Part shown: one piece after another, positions 18,040 through 26,638 of the stretch
Layout of the letters: every line of letters starts with the position of its first letter
Position numbering within the stretch: position 1 is the first letter of the stretch
NCBI RefSeq assembly: GCF_034676705.1
Contig: NZ_JAUCBS010000011.1
Location: 1 to 64,000, forward strand
Length of the DNA stretch: 64,000 bases
Reading direction: 5' to 3'
Source of the DNA: Gemmobacter sp.
GTDB taxonomy: Bacteria; Pseudomonadota; Alphaproteobacteria; Rhodobacterales; Rhodobacteraceae
Translations under genes and position numbers: made by a program
The notes under the pieces: model-generated
What the model was told of the DNA's origin: nothing
The model's input: only the letters and a program-made list of their open reading frames with translations
The model's database searches: none

Positions 18040-18055
18040 TCTGGGCAAAGGAACA

Positions 18056-18730
18056 ATGACCATGACCGAGACCCCTTTCCTGCCCGCCGGCGTCACCCCG
18101 CTGAACCGCAAGCAGATGGCCGCGCGGCTGGCCCGCGACATTCCCGAAGGATGGTATGTCAACCTTGGCATCGGCATTCCGACGCTGGTGGCCGACACGC
18201 TTCCCGCCGACCGCGAGATCATCCTGCATACTGAAAACGGCCTGCTTGGCATGGGCCCGGCCCCGGCCGAGACCGATATCGACCCCTGGACGATCAACGC
18301 CGGCAAGCAGTTCGTCACCATCCAGCCGGGCGGCGCGATCTTTGACCAGTCGGACAGCTTTGCGATGATCCGCGGCGGCCACCTTGACCTGTGCGTGCTG
18401 GGGGCCTTTCAGGTCAACCCGCGTGGGGATATTGCCAACTGGTCCACATCGGCGGCCGATACGGCGCCGGCGGTCGGGGGCGCGATGGATCTGACCTCGG
18501 GCGCGCGGCGCGTCTGGGTGCTGACCGACCATGTGACCAAGACGGGCGAGCCCAAGCTGGTCGAGCAGTGCACCTATCCGCTGACGGCGGCCGGGCGGGT
18601 CGGGCGGATCTACACGAACCTTGCGGTGATCGACGTGACCGACTGCGGCTTCGTTCTGGTCGAAAGCTTTGGCGGCATCAGCCATGCCGACCTTCAGGCG
18701 CTGACCGGGGCCAAGCTGCTGACCGCCTGA
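18056..18730 (+). CDS. Family I CoA-transferase, subunit B
   Basis: A 224-residue beta subunit. E60 in TENGLLGMGP is the conserved glutamate that carries the acyl and CoA intermediates, and VNLGIGIPTLVAD and TDHVTKTGEPKLVEQCTYPLT are family segments. The ATG at 18056 has AAAGGAA just upstream; the frame is open further back but inside the gene for subunit A. Together the two genes encode a complete transferase in the same operon as the family III transferase, so the pathway has two separate CoA-transfer steps or substrates. Confidence 0.92.
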   Translation: MTMTETPFLPAGVTPLNRKQMAARLARDIPEGWYVNLGIGIPTLVADTLPADREIILHTENGLLGMGPAPAETDIDPWTINAGKQFVTIQPGGAIFDQSDSFAMIRGGHLDLCVLGAFQVNPRGDIANWSTSAADTAPAVGGAMDLTSGARRVWVLTDHVTKTGEPKLVEQCTYPLTAAGRVGRIYTNLAVIDVTDCGFVLVESFGGISHADLQALTGAKLLTA

Positions 18731-18926
18731 TTGCCAGGCATTTCGGCAGCCGGACAGGAATCCCGCCCGCGGGGTTCCTGAACGCGCCTGCGCGCCGGGG
18801 AACGGGGTGCAGGTTTAGTCAACCATACCGCCGGTTTTGTCGTTTGCCGTGACCGGCCGCGATCGCGAAAACAGACCGGAACACGGGGAACATGGGCGCG
18901 CCGCGCGCCTGCAAGGAGGAACCAGG

Positions 18927-20111
18927 ATGACCAGATCAGTTGCCGATGTGCAGGCCGGGCTAAGCCGCACCGTCGCCGTGGTCGGTGTTGGCCAGACGGA
19001 TTATGTCGGCGACAACCGCCGCATCAAGGAAGGCGCGACGCCGCACGATTCCTATGGTCTCGCGGCCATCGCCTTTCGCAATGCGCTGGACGATGCGGGG
19101 ATCGACAAATCCGAAATCGACGGCGTGATCGGCGGTCTGTGGACCTCGCCGGAACGGCTGTGCGAGATGTTCGGGATCGACCCCAAATGGGGCGAACAGG
19201 GCGATCCGATGATGGGGATCATCGACGCTGTTGCCGCGATCAACGCCGGTCTTTGCGAATGCGTTGCGGTGATCTACGGCAACAACCAGCGCACTGCCAA
19301 GACCGCCTATGGCGGGTCCGAGCAGATGGGCGGCGACATGCACCTGAGCTACATCTACCACGCGCCCTGGGGCTTTACCTCGCAAGGTGCGCTTTATGCG
19401 ATGCAGCTCCAGCGGTTCATGTATGAAACCGGCTTCACTGAACGCGACATGGGGCAGGTCGCGGTGGCACAGCGCCTGCACGCCAGCCTGAACCCCAATG
19501 CGATCATGCGCAAGCGGATCACCATCGACGACTACCTTGCCTCGAAGCACATCGTCGAGCCGCTGCACATCTACGATTACTGCATGATCAACGATGGCGG
19601 CGTCGCGATGATCCTGATGAGCGCGGACAAGGCGAAAAGCCTTGCCAAGAAGAAGCCCGCCTGGATTTCCGGCATCGGGCGCTATGACCTGCAGACCGGC
19701 GCCACCTCGCTGGTGCCGCGGCTGGAAGGGTTCTACCGCCCCGGCCATGCTAGGACCGGCGAGCAGCTGTTCAACATGGCCGGCATCGGGCCCAAGGACG
19801 TGTCCGGCCTGATGGTCTATGACAGCTTCACCCCGCATATCCCTTTTGCCCTTGAAGGCTATGGCTATTGCGGCCACGGCGAGGCAGCGAAGTTCTTCCG
19901 GGACACCGGCATCTCGCTGGAACGGGGCCTGCCGATCAACACCCACGGCGGCCATACCTCGGAAAGCTACATGCAGGGCTACAACCATCTGGTCGAGGCG
20001 ACGCGCCAGGTGCGCGGCGAATGCGGCGACCGGCAGATCGAGAACTGCCGCCACGTCCATTACACGTCCGATGTGGCCGGACGCTGCATCTCGATCATGT
20101 TCAGCGCGTAA
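18927..20111 (+). CDS. Thiolase-fold acyl-CoA protein, second copy (Ltp2-like)
   Basis: A 394-residue SCP2-thiolase-like protein: VGVGQTDYVGDNRR near the start, VYDSFTPHIPFALEGYGYCG and INTHGGHTSESYMQGYNHL near the end. The region that normally holds the nucleophilic cysteine (QGDPMMGIIDAVAAI, about residue 95) has none, so the enzyme is unlikely to be a classical thiolase. The ATG at 18927 has AAGGAGGA 6-7 bases upstream. Its DUF35 partner follows after 10 bp with another strong ribosome site. It is clearly different in sequence from the copy at 9521. Confidence 0.83.
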   Translation: MTRSVADVQAGLSRTVAVVGVGQTDYVGDNRRIKEGATPHDSYGLAAIAFRNALDDAGIDKSEIDGVIGGLWTSPERLCEMFGIDPKWGEQGDPMMGIIDAVAAINAGLCECVAVIYGNNQRTAKTAYGGSEQMGGDMHLSYIYHAPWGFTSQGALYAMQLQRFMYETGFTERDMGQVAVAQRLHASLNPNAIMRKRITIDDYLASKHIVEPLHIYDYCMINDGGVAMILMSADKAKSLAKKKPAWISGIGRYDLQTGATSLVPRLEGFYRPGHARTGEQLFNMAGIGPKDVSGLMVYDSFTPHIPFALEGYGYCGHGEAAKFFRDTGISLERGLPINTHGGHTSESYMQGYNHLVEATRQVRGECGDRQIENCRHVHYTSDVAGRCISIMFSA

Positions 20112-20121
20112 GGAGGAACCC

Positions 20122-20532
20122 ATGGGACAGACAAGACCCTATCTTTCGGTCTACGACGAGCCGCTCTGGGCGGGGTTTGAACAGGACGAGCTGCGCCTGC
20201 AAAAGGGCAGCCAGTCGGGCAAGTTCCGCTATCCGCCCAGCCCGCTGGACCCGGACACCCTGGAAATGGTGCCGATCGAGGATCTGGCCTCGGAATTCGA
20301 GACCGTTTCCGGCAAGGGCGAGATCTATTCCTGGTGCGTGTTCCACCGGCAGTATTTCGATGACAAGCCGGTGCCCTACAACGTCATCACAGTAAAGCTG
20401 GACGAAGGCCCCTATTTCGTCTCGAACCTCGTCGGCGACATGCCCGAGGGCGAGCTGATCGGGCGCCGGGTCGAGGCGGTCTACGAGCCCTATCAGGGCC
20501 GCAAGATCATCAAGTTCAGGCTGGCCGAATGA
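20122..20532 (+). CDS. DUF35 OB-fold partner lacking zinc-ribbon cysteines
   Basis: A 136-residue protein that aligns with DUF35 proteins, including the OB-fold half (VSGKGEIYSWCVFHRQYF to the end). The N-terminal ribbon region (LQKGSQSGKFRYPPSPLDPDTLEMV) has the expected length and the PP motif but none of the four zinc cysteines. It overlaps the next gene by 4 bp. It probably stabilises or completes the active site of the thiolase-fold protein before it. Confidence 0.82.
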   Translation: MGQTRPYLSVYDEPLWAGFEQDELRLQKGSQSGKFRYPPSPLDPDTLEMVPIEDLASEFETVSGKGEIYSWCVFHRQYFDDKPVPYNVITVKLDEGPYFVSNLVGDMPEGELIGRRVEAVYEPYQGRKIIKFRLAE

Positions 20533-21638
20533 CCTCGCCCCGGGCTGCCATCGCGCGGGGGATCGGCGCCCCGTTCCAGATCGAGCCGGTCGAACTGGCG
20601 CCGCTGCGCCCTGACGAGGCCGTGGTCGAGATCGTCGCCGCGGGCATCTGCCATACCGACATGGCGATGCGCGATCACAAGATCTATCCTGTGCCCCATC
20701 CGATCGTGATGGGGCATGAAGGTGCCGGCATCGTGCGCGAGGTCGGCTCGGCCGTCACGCGGGTGCAGCCCGGCGACCATGTCGCGCTGTCCTTCGGATC
20801 GTGCGGCGCCTGTCCGTCGTGCCTGAGCCACCGGCCAAGCTATTGCGATCTGTTCTACGAATACAACTTCACCGGCTGCCGGATCGACCATTCGACGACG
20901 CTGTGCCAGCATGGCGCGCCGCTGCACACGTTCCAGAGCCAGGGCGCCTTTGCCACCCGCGCCGTAGTGGCCGAGCGCGCCATCGTCAGGGTGCGCAAGG
21001 ACGTGCCGCTGGAATATGTGGCGCCAATGGGCTGTGCGGTGCAGACCGGGGCAGGGGCGGTGCTGAACTCGCTCGCGCTGCGGCCGAACCAGTCGATTGC
21101 CATTTTCGGAACCGGCTCTGTCGGGCTGTGCGCGCTGATGGCGGCCAACCTTGCCGGGGCCGGAATCATCGTCGCGGTGGACCGGGTGGACTCGCGGCTT
21201 GACCTTGCGCGCAGCCTTGGCGCGACGCATACCATCAATCCGACAACGACGGATGTAGAGACCGAGCTGATGGCGATCACCGGCGGGCGCGGGCTGGATT
21301 TCACCTTCGACACCACTGCCAATATGCAGGTGCTGCGCACCGGCATGGCCGTTCTGGCCAAGAACGGGGTCTGCGGGTTCGTCGGCGGCGCACCCAAGGG
21401 GATGGAGGTCACGGTCGATGTCGAACACATGATGACCGGCGGGCGCAGCCTGCGCGGGATCATCCTTGGCGATTGCGACCCCGACCTGTTCATCCCGCAG
21501 ATGGTCGATCTGTTCGCGCTTGGCCGCTTTCCCATCGACCGGATCATCCGCACCTATCCGTTCGACCAGATCAACCACGCAGTCGAGTATTCCCAAAGCG
21601 GCCGCACGGTGAAACCCGTCCTGAAGATGACGTCTTGA
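20529..21638 (+). CDS. Zinc-dependent alcohol dehydrogenase (aryl-alcohol type)
   Basis: A 369-residue MDR-family enzyme. The catalytic zinc ligands lie in ICHTDMAMRDH and GHEGAG (about residues 38-70), a four-cysteine structural zinc loop is seen in CGACPSCLSH with a later SYCDL, and the nucleotide-binding motif is GTGSVGLCAL (about residue 195). It resembles benzyl or aryl alcohol dehydrogenases that use NAD to oxidise an alcohol to an aldehyde. It overlaps its DUF35 neighbour upstream. Confidence 0.9.
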   Translation: MTSPRAAIARGIGAPFQIEPVELAPLRPDEAVVEIVAAGICHTDMAMRDHKIYPVPHPIVMGHEGAGIVREVGSAVTRVQPGDHVALSFGSCGACPSCLSHRPSYCDLFYEYNFTGCRIDHSTTLCQHGAPLHTFQSQGAFATRAVVAERAIVRVRKDVPLEYVAPMGCAVQTGAGAVLNSLALRPNQSIAIFGTGSVGLCALMAANLAGAGIIVAVDRVDSRLDLARSLGATHTINPTTTDVETELMAITGGRGLDFTFDTTANMQVLRTGMAVLAKNGVCGFVGGAPKGMEVTVDVEHMMTGGRSLRGIILGDCDPDLFIPQMVDLFALGRFPIDRIIRTYPFDQINHAVEYSQSGRTVKPVLKMTS

Positions 21639-22852
21639 ACGGCCATCCCGCACAACAGGCAGAGCGGCGCGCGCCGCTCCGCCTGATCCTTGCCGTGGGA
21701 CTGATGGCGACCACGGCACCGTTGGCGACCGACATGTATCTGTCGGCCATGCCGGTGATCGCCCGCGATCTTGGCACCTCGATGGAGCGGATCCAGTCGT
21801 CGATCACCATGTACCTGGCCGGCATGGCGCTTGGCCAGCTGGTCACCGGCCCGTTTTCGGATGCGATGGGGCGCCGCCTTCCGCTGCTGATCGGCTTGCT
21901 GCTGTTCACCGGCACGGCGGTGGTGTCGGCGATGACCGGCTCTGTCAGCCTGTTCCTGGCCGCGCGCTTTCTGCAGGGGCTGGGCTCGTCGGCAGGCATC
22001 ACCGTCGCCCGCGCCATCGTGCGCGACCGCTATCAGGGCGAGGCGGCGGCGCGAACGCTGGCGCTTGTGACCCTGACCATCTCGATTGCGCCGATGCTGG
22101 CGCCTGCGGTTGGCGGGGTGATCGTCGAAACGCTGGGCTGGCCCTGGGTGTTCTGGACCTGCGCGGGGCTTGGCGCCGCAGGGCTGATCGTACTTGGCCT
22201 TGCGATCCCGGAAACCCTGCCGCCCGATCGCCGGCGCGACCTGCACCCGGTGCGGGTGGCCGCCACCTATCGCGGATTGCTGGCCGATCGCGAGTTTCTG
22301 GCCTTCACCGGGATCCGCGCCCTATCGCAGGGACTGTTCTTTGCCTATCTGGCTGCCGCCCCCGCCATCCTGATGACACCCTTCGCGCTGAGCGAAACCA
22401 CCTTCGGCATCGCCTTTGCCGCCAATGCGGTGGCGATCAGCCTGACGATGCAGGCCTCGCCCGCGCTGATGATGCGGCTGGGGCTGGTGCGGGCGCTGCG
22501 GCTGTCCGGTCTGGGCGGCTGTGTCCTGATCGTGGTGACCATTGCCGCAACCCTGATCTGGCCCGGCAGCGCGCTGGCCCTGATCCTGCCGCTGTTCACC
22601 GTGTTCGGGACCGTCGGCATCATCAACAACCTTTCCGTGGTCGGCGCGATGGAGCGGCAGGGCCACGCCGGAGGCACCGCGGCGGCGCTGCTGGGGGCGA
22701 TCCAGCTGGGCACCGGCTCGCTGCTGGCCGCCATTTCGGCACAGCTTTCGGGCAGCACGCTGACGGTTCTGCTGCTGATGCTGGGCTGCATGGCCCTGCT
22801 GGCGCTGATCGCCGGCCGGCTGGCGGATCCGCGTGCGCGCTCCGCCGGCTGA
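21635..22852 (+). CDS. MFS exporter of the Bcr/CflA family
   Basis: A 405-residue protein with 12 predicted membrane segments. It has TDMYLSAMPVIARDLG after the first helix, GQLVTGPFSDAMGRRLPLL (motif A) between helices 2 and 3, and FLQGLGSSAGITVARAIVRDRY, as in Bcr/CflA drug-resistance exporters. I propose a TTG start at 21635, which overlaps the dehydrogenase stop; the first ATG, at 21704, would cut into helix 1. In this setting it may export a toxic intermediate or import the substrate. Last gene of the long rightward operon. Confidence 0.87.
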   Translation: MNGHPAQQAERRAPLRLILAVGLMATTAPLATDMYLSAMPVIARDLGTSMERIQSSITMYLAGMALGQLVTGPFSDAMGRRLPLLIGLLLFTGTAVVSAMTGSVSLFLAARFLQGLGSSAGITVARAIVRDRYQGEAAARTLALVTLTISIAPMLAPAVGGVIVETLGWPWVFWTCAGLGAAGLIVLGLAIPETLPPDRRRDLHPVRVAATYRGLLADREFLAFTGIRALSQGLFFAYLAAAPAILMTPFALSETTFGIAFAANAVAISLTMQASPALMMRLGLVRALRLSGLGGCVLIVVTIAATLIWPGSALALILPLFTVFGTVGIINNLSVVGAMERQGHAGGTAAALLGAIQLGTGSLLAAISAQLSGSTLTVLLLMLGCMALLALIAGRLADPRARSAG

Positions 22853-22860
22853 CCGCCGGT

Positions 22861-23721
22861 TTACAGATCGGCCTCGTTCCGGACCGGGTTGCGCAGGATC
22901 CCGATGCGCTCGATCTCGATCTCGACCACGGTGCCATCGACCAGCAGAACCTTGGGGTCGCGCCGGAAGCCGATGCCGCCCGGCGTGCCGGTCGCGATCA
23001 CGTCGCCCGGTTGCAGGTCGGAAAAGGTAGAGACATAGGCGATGATCTCGGGGATCGAGAAGATCATGTCCGAGATCGTGGCATCCTGCACCACCCGCCC
23101 ATCGACCCGCGTGCAGATCCGCAGCGGCGCGGGGTTGCCCAGCTCGTCCGGCGTGACCATAACAGGGCCAAGCGGGCCGCTGCCGACAAAGTTCTTGCCC
23201 GGCGCATACTGGTGCGTGTGGTTCTGCCAGTCGCGCATCGAGACATCGTTGAAACAGGTATAGCCCGCGATGTGATCCCAGGCCCGGTCCGGGCTGATCC
23301 GGCGCCCCGGCTTGCCGATGATCAGCGCAAGCTCGGCCTCGTAATCCACCGCGTCGCTTTCGGCGGGCTTGGGGACCGGCTGGCCATGGCCAAGCAGCGT
23401 ATTGGCATAGCGGGTAAAGATGACCGGGTGTTCGGTCGGCTTGGTGCGCCCCGATTCCGCGCGGTGTTCGTGATAGTTCAGGCCGACGCAGAACACCTTT
23501 TGCGGGTTCGGGATCACCGGCGCCATGGCGCAGCCGGCCAGCGGGTGCCGTTCGCCGCGCGCCAGGATTGCGGCGCCCGTTTCGGCCAGCTTGCCCGCCG
23601 CGATGGCCGAGGCAAGATCGGGGGTCATCGCCAGCACATCGGCGGGTGCGGCGACGAACTGATCCCCGTCGACCACGCCGAACAGCGGGCCTTGCCCGGT
23701 TTCGATGGTTGCAAATCGCAT
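22861..23721 (-). CDS. Fumarylacetoacetate hydrolase (FAH) family protein
   Basis: A 286-residue FAH-fold protein. The C-terminal domain has VFCVGLNYHEHRAESG (about residue 75), YEAELALIIGK with the metal-binding glutamates, and GDVIATGTPGGIGFRRDPK (about residue 250). The family hydrolyses, decarboxylates or isomerises ring-cleavage products. It is the last gene of the leftward meta-cleavage operon and is the best candidate for processing the extradiol product. The ATG at 23721 is preferred over GTG at 23730 for spacing to GGAG. Confidence 0.88.
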   Translation of the reverse strand: MRFATIETGQGPLFGVVDGDQFVAAPADVLAMTPDLASAIAAGKLAETGAAILARGERHPLAGCAMAPVIPNPQKVFCVGLNYHEHRAESGRTKPTEHPVIFTRYANTLLGHGQPVPKPAESDAVDYEAELALIIGKPGRRISPDRAWDHIAGYTCFNDVSMRDWQNHTHQYAPGKNFVGSGPLGPVMVTPDELGNPAPLRICTRVDGRVVQDATISDMIFSIPEIIAYVSTFSDLQPGDVIATGTPGGIGFRRDPKVLLVDGTVVEIEIERIGILRNPVRNEADL

Positions 23722-23736
23722 GTGACGCACTCCGGT

Positions 23737-24516
23737 TCAGATAAGGGCGGGGTAGGTGCCGCCATCCAGGTGGAAATTCTGCCCCGAGATGAACCCGGCA
23801 TGCGCGCTGCACAGGAAGGCGCAGGTATTCCCGAACTCTTCCGGCCGCCCAAGGCGCTTGGCCGCGATCGATTCGCGCTGGCGCAGGCGGGCTTCGTCAT
23901 AGTCGATGTTCTCGCGGATCATGGCCTGCCGGGCCATGTATTCCTGGCGGTCGGTGTCCAACCGCTCTGGCAGCATGTTGTTGATGGTCACGTTGTAGCG
24001 TGCCACATCCAGGCTGATGCCTTTCAGCACGGCGGTCAGACCGGCGCGCGAGCCGGCGGACAGCACCATATGCGGGCGCGGCGTGGTCACCATGGCCGAG
24101 GTGATGTTCACCACCCGCCCGAAGTTGCGCGCCTTCATTGCCGGCAGGACCGCGCGCAGCAGCATCAGCGGCGCCAGCATGTTGGCCTCCAGAACGTCAT
24201 GCCAGCGCTTTTCCTCGACTTCCAGGAAGTTGCCGGGCGCCGGGCCGGCATTGTTGTTGATCAGGATATCGGGATCGGGGCAGGCGTCCAGAAGCGCGGC
24301 GCGCCCCTCGGCGGAGGTGACATCGCCGACCACCGGCGTGATGCGCCCCTTGGCATCGGTGGCCAGCGCGCGGGCAGCGGCCTCCAGACGGTCGCGGTCG
24401 CGGCCGTTGATGATGACATGGACACCCTCGGCCGCCAGCGCCCGCGCCGAGGCAAAGCCCAGCCCGCGGCTCGAGGCGCATACGATGGCCGTGCGGCCGG
24501 CAATTCCCAGATCCAT
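23737..24516 (-). CDS. Short-chain dehydrogenase/reductase
   Basis: A 259-residue classical SDR. TAIVCASSRGLGFASA is the cofactor glycine motif (about residues 9-24) and LINNNAGPAPG the NNAG motif. The usual catalytic YxxxK is not obvious: the corresponding stretch reads ITSAMVTTPRPHMVLSAGSRAGL, so the tyrosine seems to be missing, as in the 7-beta-HSDH-like or BphB-unlike SDR subgroup annotated as 3-oxoacyl reductase homologues. It starts directly before the cupin stop and belongs to the ring-cleavage operon. Confidence 0.83.
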   Translation of the reverse strand: MDLGIAGRTAIVCASSRGLGFASARALAAEGVHVIINGRDRDRLEAAARALATDAKGRITPVVGDVTSAEGRAALLDACPDPDILINNNAGPAPGNFLEVEEKRWHDVLEANMLAPLMLLRAVLPAMKARNFGRVVNITSAMVTTPRPHMVLSAGSRAGLTAVLKGISLDVARYNVTINNMLPERLDTDRQEYMARQAMIRENIDYDEARLRQRESIAAKRLGRPEEFGNTCAFLCSAHAGFISGQNFHLDGGTYPALI

Positions 24517-25038
24517 TCAGTCGGTTCCTTCATCGTTCGAGAACATGATCGACAGCAGGTGCCCCGCTTCGGGCCCCCGCACCGACCAGGCATGATTGGT
24601 GGCGCGCTGCACCACGACGTCATAGCGGCGCAGCGGCACCGGCGCGCCCTCGTCCAGCACAAGGCTGATGTTGTCGCTGAGCGCGACGATCACATCCGTG
24701 GTGGGGGTGCGATGCGCCAAGGGATGGCGCGAGGTATCCACCCGGCAATCCTCGATCCCGGCGGCGGCAAAGAAGCCGCGGCTCATCGCCTCGGCAGCCT
24801 CGCCTTGCGGAAGCGGGTCAGGATCGGGCGGCAGGTGCACGAAGCGCACCGTCGCTGTCCCGGCAGGCGGGTAGAAGGGCAGCCCCACATCGGGCAGCCC
24901 CGTGCCCCTGTGCGCGGTTGTCCACAGGTTGACATCGACAGGGTTGCAACCCTCGGCGATGCCATCATGCTGCACGATGGACCGCCCCTGCGCATCGTGG
25001 CCGGTGATGATCCGCCGGTAGCCTTGCGCGCCGCTCAT
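24517..25038 (-). CDS. Cupin-domain protein
   Basis: A 173-residue protein with a small-barrel cupin in its C-terminal half: a TTDVIVALSDNISLVLDEG strand pair, then VVVQRATNHAWSVRGPEAGHLLSIMF, where the histidines resemble the second cupin motif. The N terminus (GYRRIITGHDAQGRSIV) is seen in cupins next to aromatic oxygenases. It may be a dioxygenase, isomerase or binding protein; metal ligands are incomplete by eye. Its ATG overlaps the stop of the FAD hydroxylase (ATGA). Confidence 0.75.
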   Translation of the reverse strand: MSGAQGYRRIITGHDAQGRSIVQHDGIAEGCNPVDVNLWTTAHRGTGLPDVGLPFYPPAGTATVRFVHLPPDPDPLPQGEAAEAMSRGFFAAAGIEDCRVDTSRHPLAHRTPTTDVIVALSDNISLVLDEGAPVPLRRYDVVVQRATNHAWSVRGPEAGHLLSIMFSNDEGTD

Positions 25039-26630
25039 GCCACTTGCGCCCTGGTGACGGCGATCGCGTCGCACAGCCTGGCGCACAGCGTTTCCAGCTC
25101 TGCCATATCGGCGGCGGTGCCATAGATATAGCCGTCGGGGCGCTTGACGACATGTCGGCAGCCTTCGGCCGTGCAGAAGTCGCGGAACAGCGTATCGGCC
25201 TCGACCGCGTCGCACGCCGCCTTGTCGTCGGCCCCGTCCTCGGCACAGGCGATGCGCAGCATCCGGCCCCCGATCGCCCGGACCAGCGCCCTGGCGCTGG
25301 GGGCCATCGGCTCGGTGCCCGGCCGCGACAGGACCACGAAGGTCGCGCCGCACAGATCGTCCAGCAGCCCCGTCCGCTCGCCGATGGTCAGGCGCGGCTG
25401 CACGCACAACCGGCCCGCGGTGCCGACCGGATTGCCGGTCCGGTCAAGGTTCAGCAGGCCATGTTCCAGTCGCGGGAACAGGTTCTGGCGGTAGATGTCC
25501 GTTGCCGGATCGGCATAGATCAGCGCCATTTCGGCATCGCGGCGGGCAGCCTTGTCCGGGTCCAGCTCGCCGATCACCTTGCCCAGCGATTTGGTCAGTG
25601 TGGCAATCGCCGCCATATGCGGCTTGCGCTCGGCGCCATAGCTGTCCAGCAGGGCATCGGGGGCCTGTCCGCGGGCCACAAGGTCAAGCTTCCAGAACAG
25701 GTTGAAGGCGTCGCGGATCCCCGAACACAGGCCCTGCGCCAGGAACGGTGCCGTCTGGTGCGCGCTGTCCCCGACAAGGAAGATGCGCCCCGCGCGCCAG
25801 CGTTCCGCCACCACGGCGTGGAAGCGATAGGTGGCATGGCGCCAGATCGTCAGCTTGCTGGTATCGGCAAAGCCGGCAAGCCGCTGCACCACCGCCTCGC
25901 GCCCGGTGAAATCCTCGCGCCGCTCATGCGGCAGCAGCTTGATTTCCCAGCGCCGCAACCGCCCGGGACCAAAGACGAAACTGCCGGGGTGGATGGGCTG
26001 GCAGTATTGGATGCAGATGTCGGGAAAATCCGCAGGATCGTCGACCATCGCGTCGATCACAAGCCAGGGTTCATCGAAATCGAGATCCTCGAACCCGATG
26101 CCAAGCGCCTTGCGGATCGGGCTGGACGCACCGTCGCAGGCCAGCAGATACCCGGCCGTCAACCGCCGTTCGGCCCCGTCCTCGCCCCGGATCAGCACGG
26201 TGACGCCCGTGTCGTCCTGCGTCGCCTCCAGCAGTTCGGTGGACAGCAGCTTCGTCACATTGGCGAACCGCCCGACACCGGCGCGCAGCACCTCCTCGAA
26301 CTGCGGCTGGACAAAGGTAAAGCTGGGGTGCCAGCCCAGCGGATAGGGCGGGGGCAGGTGCAGCAGCAGCTTGATCGGCTGGCCGTCGCTGCCGACATAG
26401 CGCGCGCCGGGGTGCGGCTCGGTGATGGCCGCCACCTCGTCGGCCAGCCCGCAGGCCTGCATCGCCCGCATCGTCTCGTGATCGAACGAGATCGCGCGGG
26501 GCATGTCATAGATCGTGGCCATCTTCTCGACCACGCAGACGCGATAGCCGCGCCGGCCCAGCAGGTTGGCCAGCACCGCACCGACAGGCCCGTAGCCAGA
26601 GATCACGAAGTCGTAGTCGAGCGCTTCCAT
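25035..26630 (-). CDS. FAD-dependent aromatic hydroxylase, MhpA-like
   Basis: A 531-residue class A flavoprotein monooxygenase. It has the FAD motif VISGYGPVGAVLANLL (about residues 8-23), the DG motif (YLLACDGASSPIRKALG, about 170) and the GD motif (IFLVGDSAHQTAPFLAQGL, about 285), plus the C-terminal thioredoxin-like domain found in MhpA and phenol hydroxylases. These enzymes add a hydroxyl ortho to an existing one, producing a catechol. The extradiol dioxygenase gene lies 8 bp upstream in the same operon, so the two steps fit together. The ATG at 26630 is chosen because the FAD motif follows at once. Confidence 0.9.
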   Translation of the reverse strand: MEALDYDFVISGYGPVGAVLANLLGRRGYRVCVVEKMATIYDMPRAISFDHETMRAMQACGLADEVAAITEPHPGARYVGSDGQPIKLLLHLPPPYPLGWHPSFTFVQPQFEEVLRAGVGRFANVTKLLSTELLEATQDDTGVTVLIRGEDGAERRLTAGYLLACDGASSPIRKALGIGFEDLDFDEPWLVIDAMVDDPADFPDICIQYCQPIHPGSFVFGPGRLRRWEIKLLPHERREDFTGREAVVQRLAGFADTSKLTIWRHATYRFHAVVAERWRAGRIFLVGDSAHQTAPFLAQGLCSGIRDAFNLFWKLDLVARGQAPDALLDSYGAERKPHMAAIATLTKSLGKVIGELDPDKAARRDAEMALIYADPATDIYRQNLFPRLEHGLLNLDRTGNPVGTAGRLCVQPRLTIGERTGLLDDLCGATFVVLSRPGTEPMAPSARALVRAIGGRMLRIACAEDGADDKAACDAVEADTLFRDFCTAEGCRHVVKRPDGYIYGTAADMAELETLCARLCDAIAVTRAQVA

Positions 26631-26638
26631 CGCCGGCC

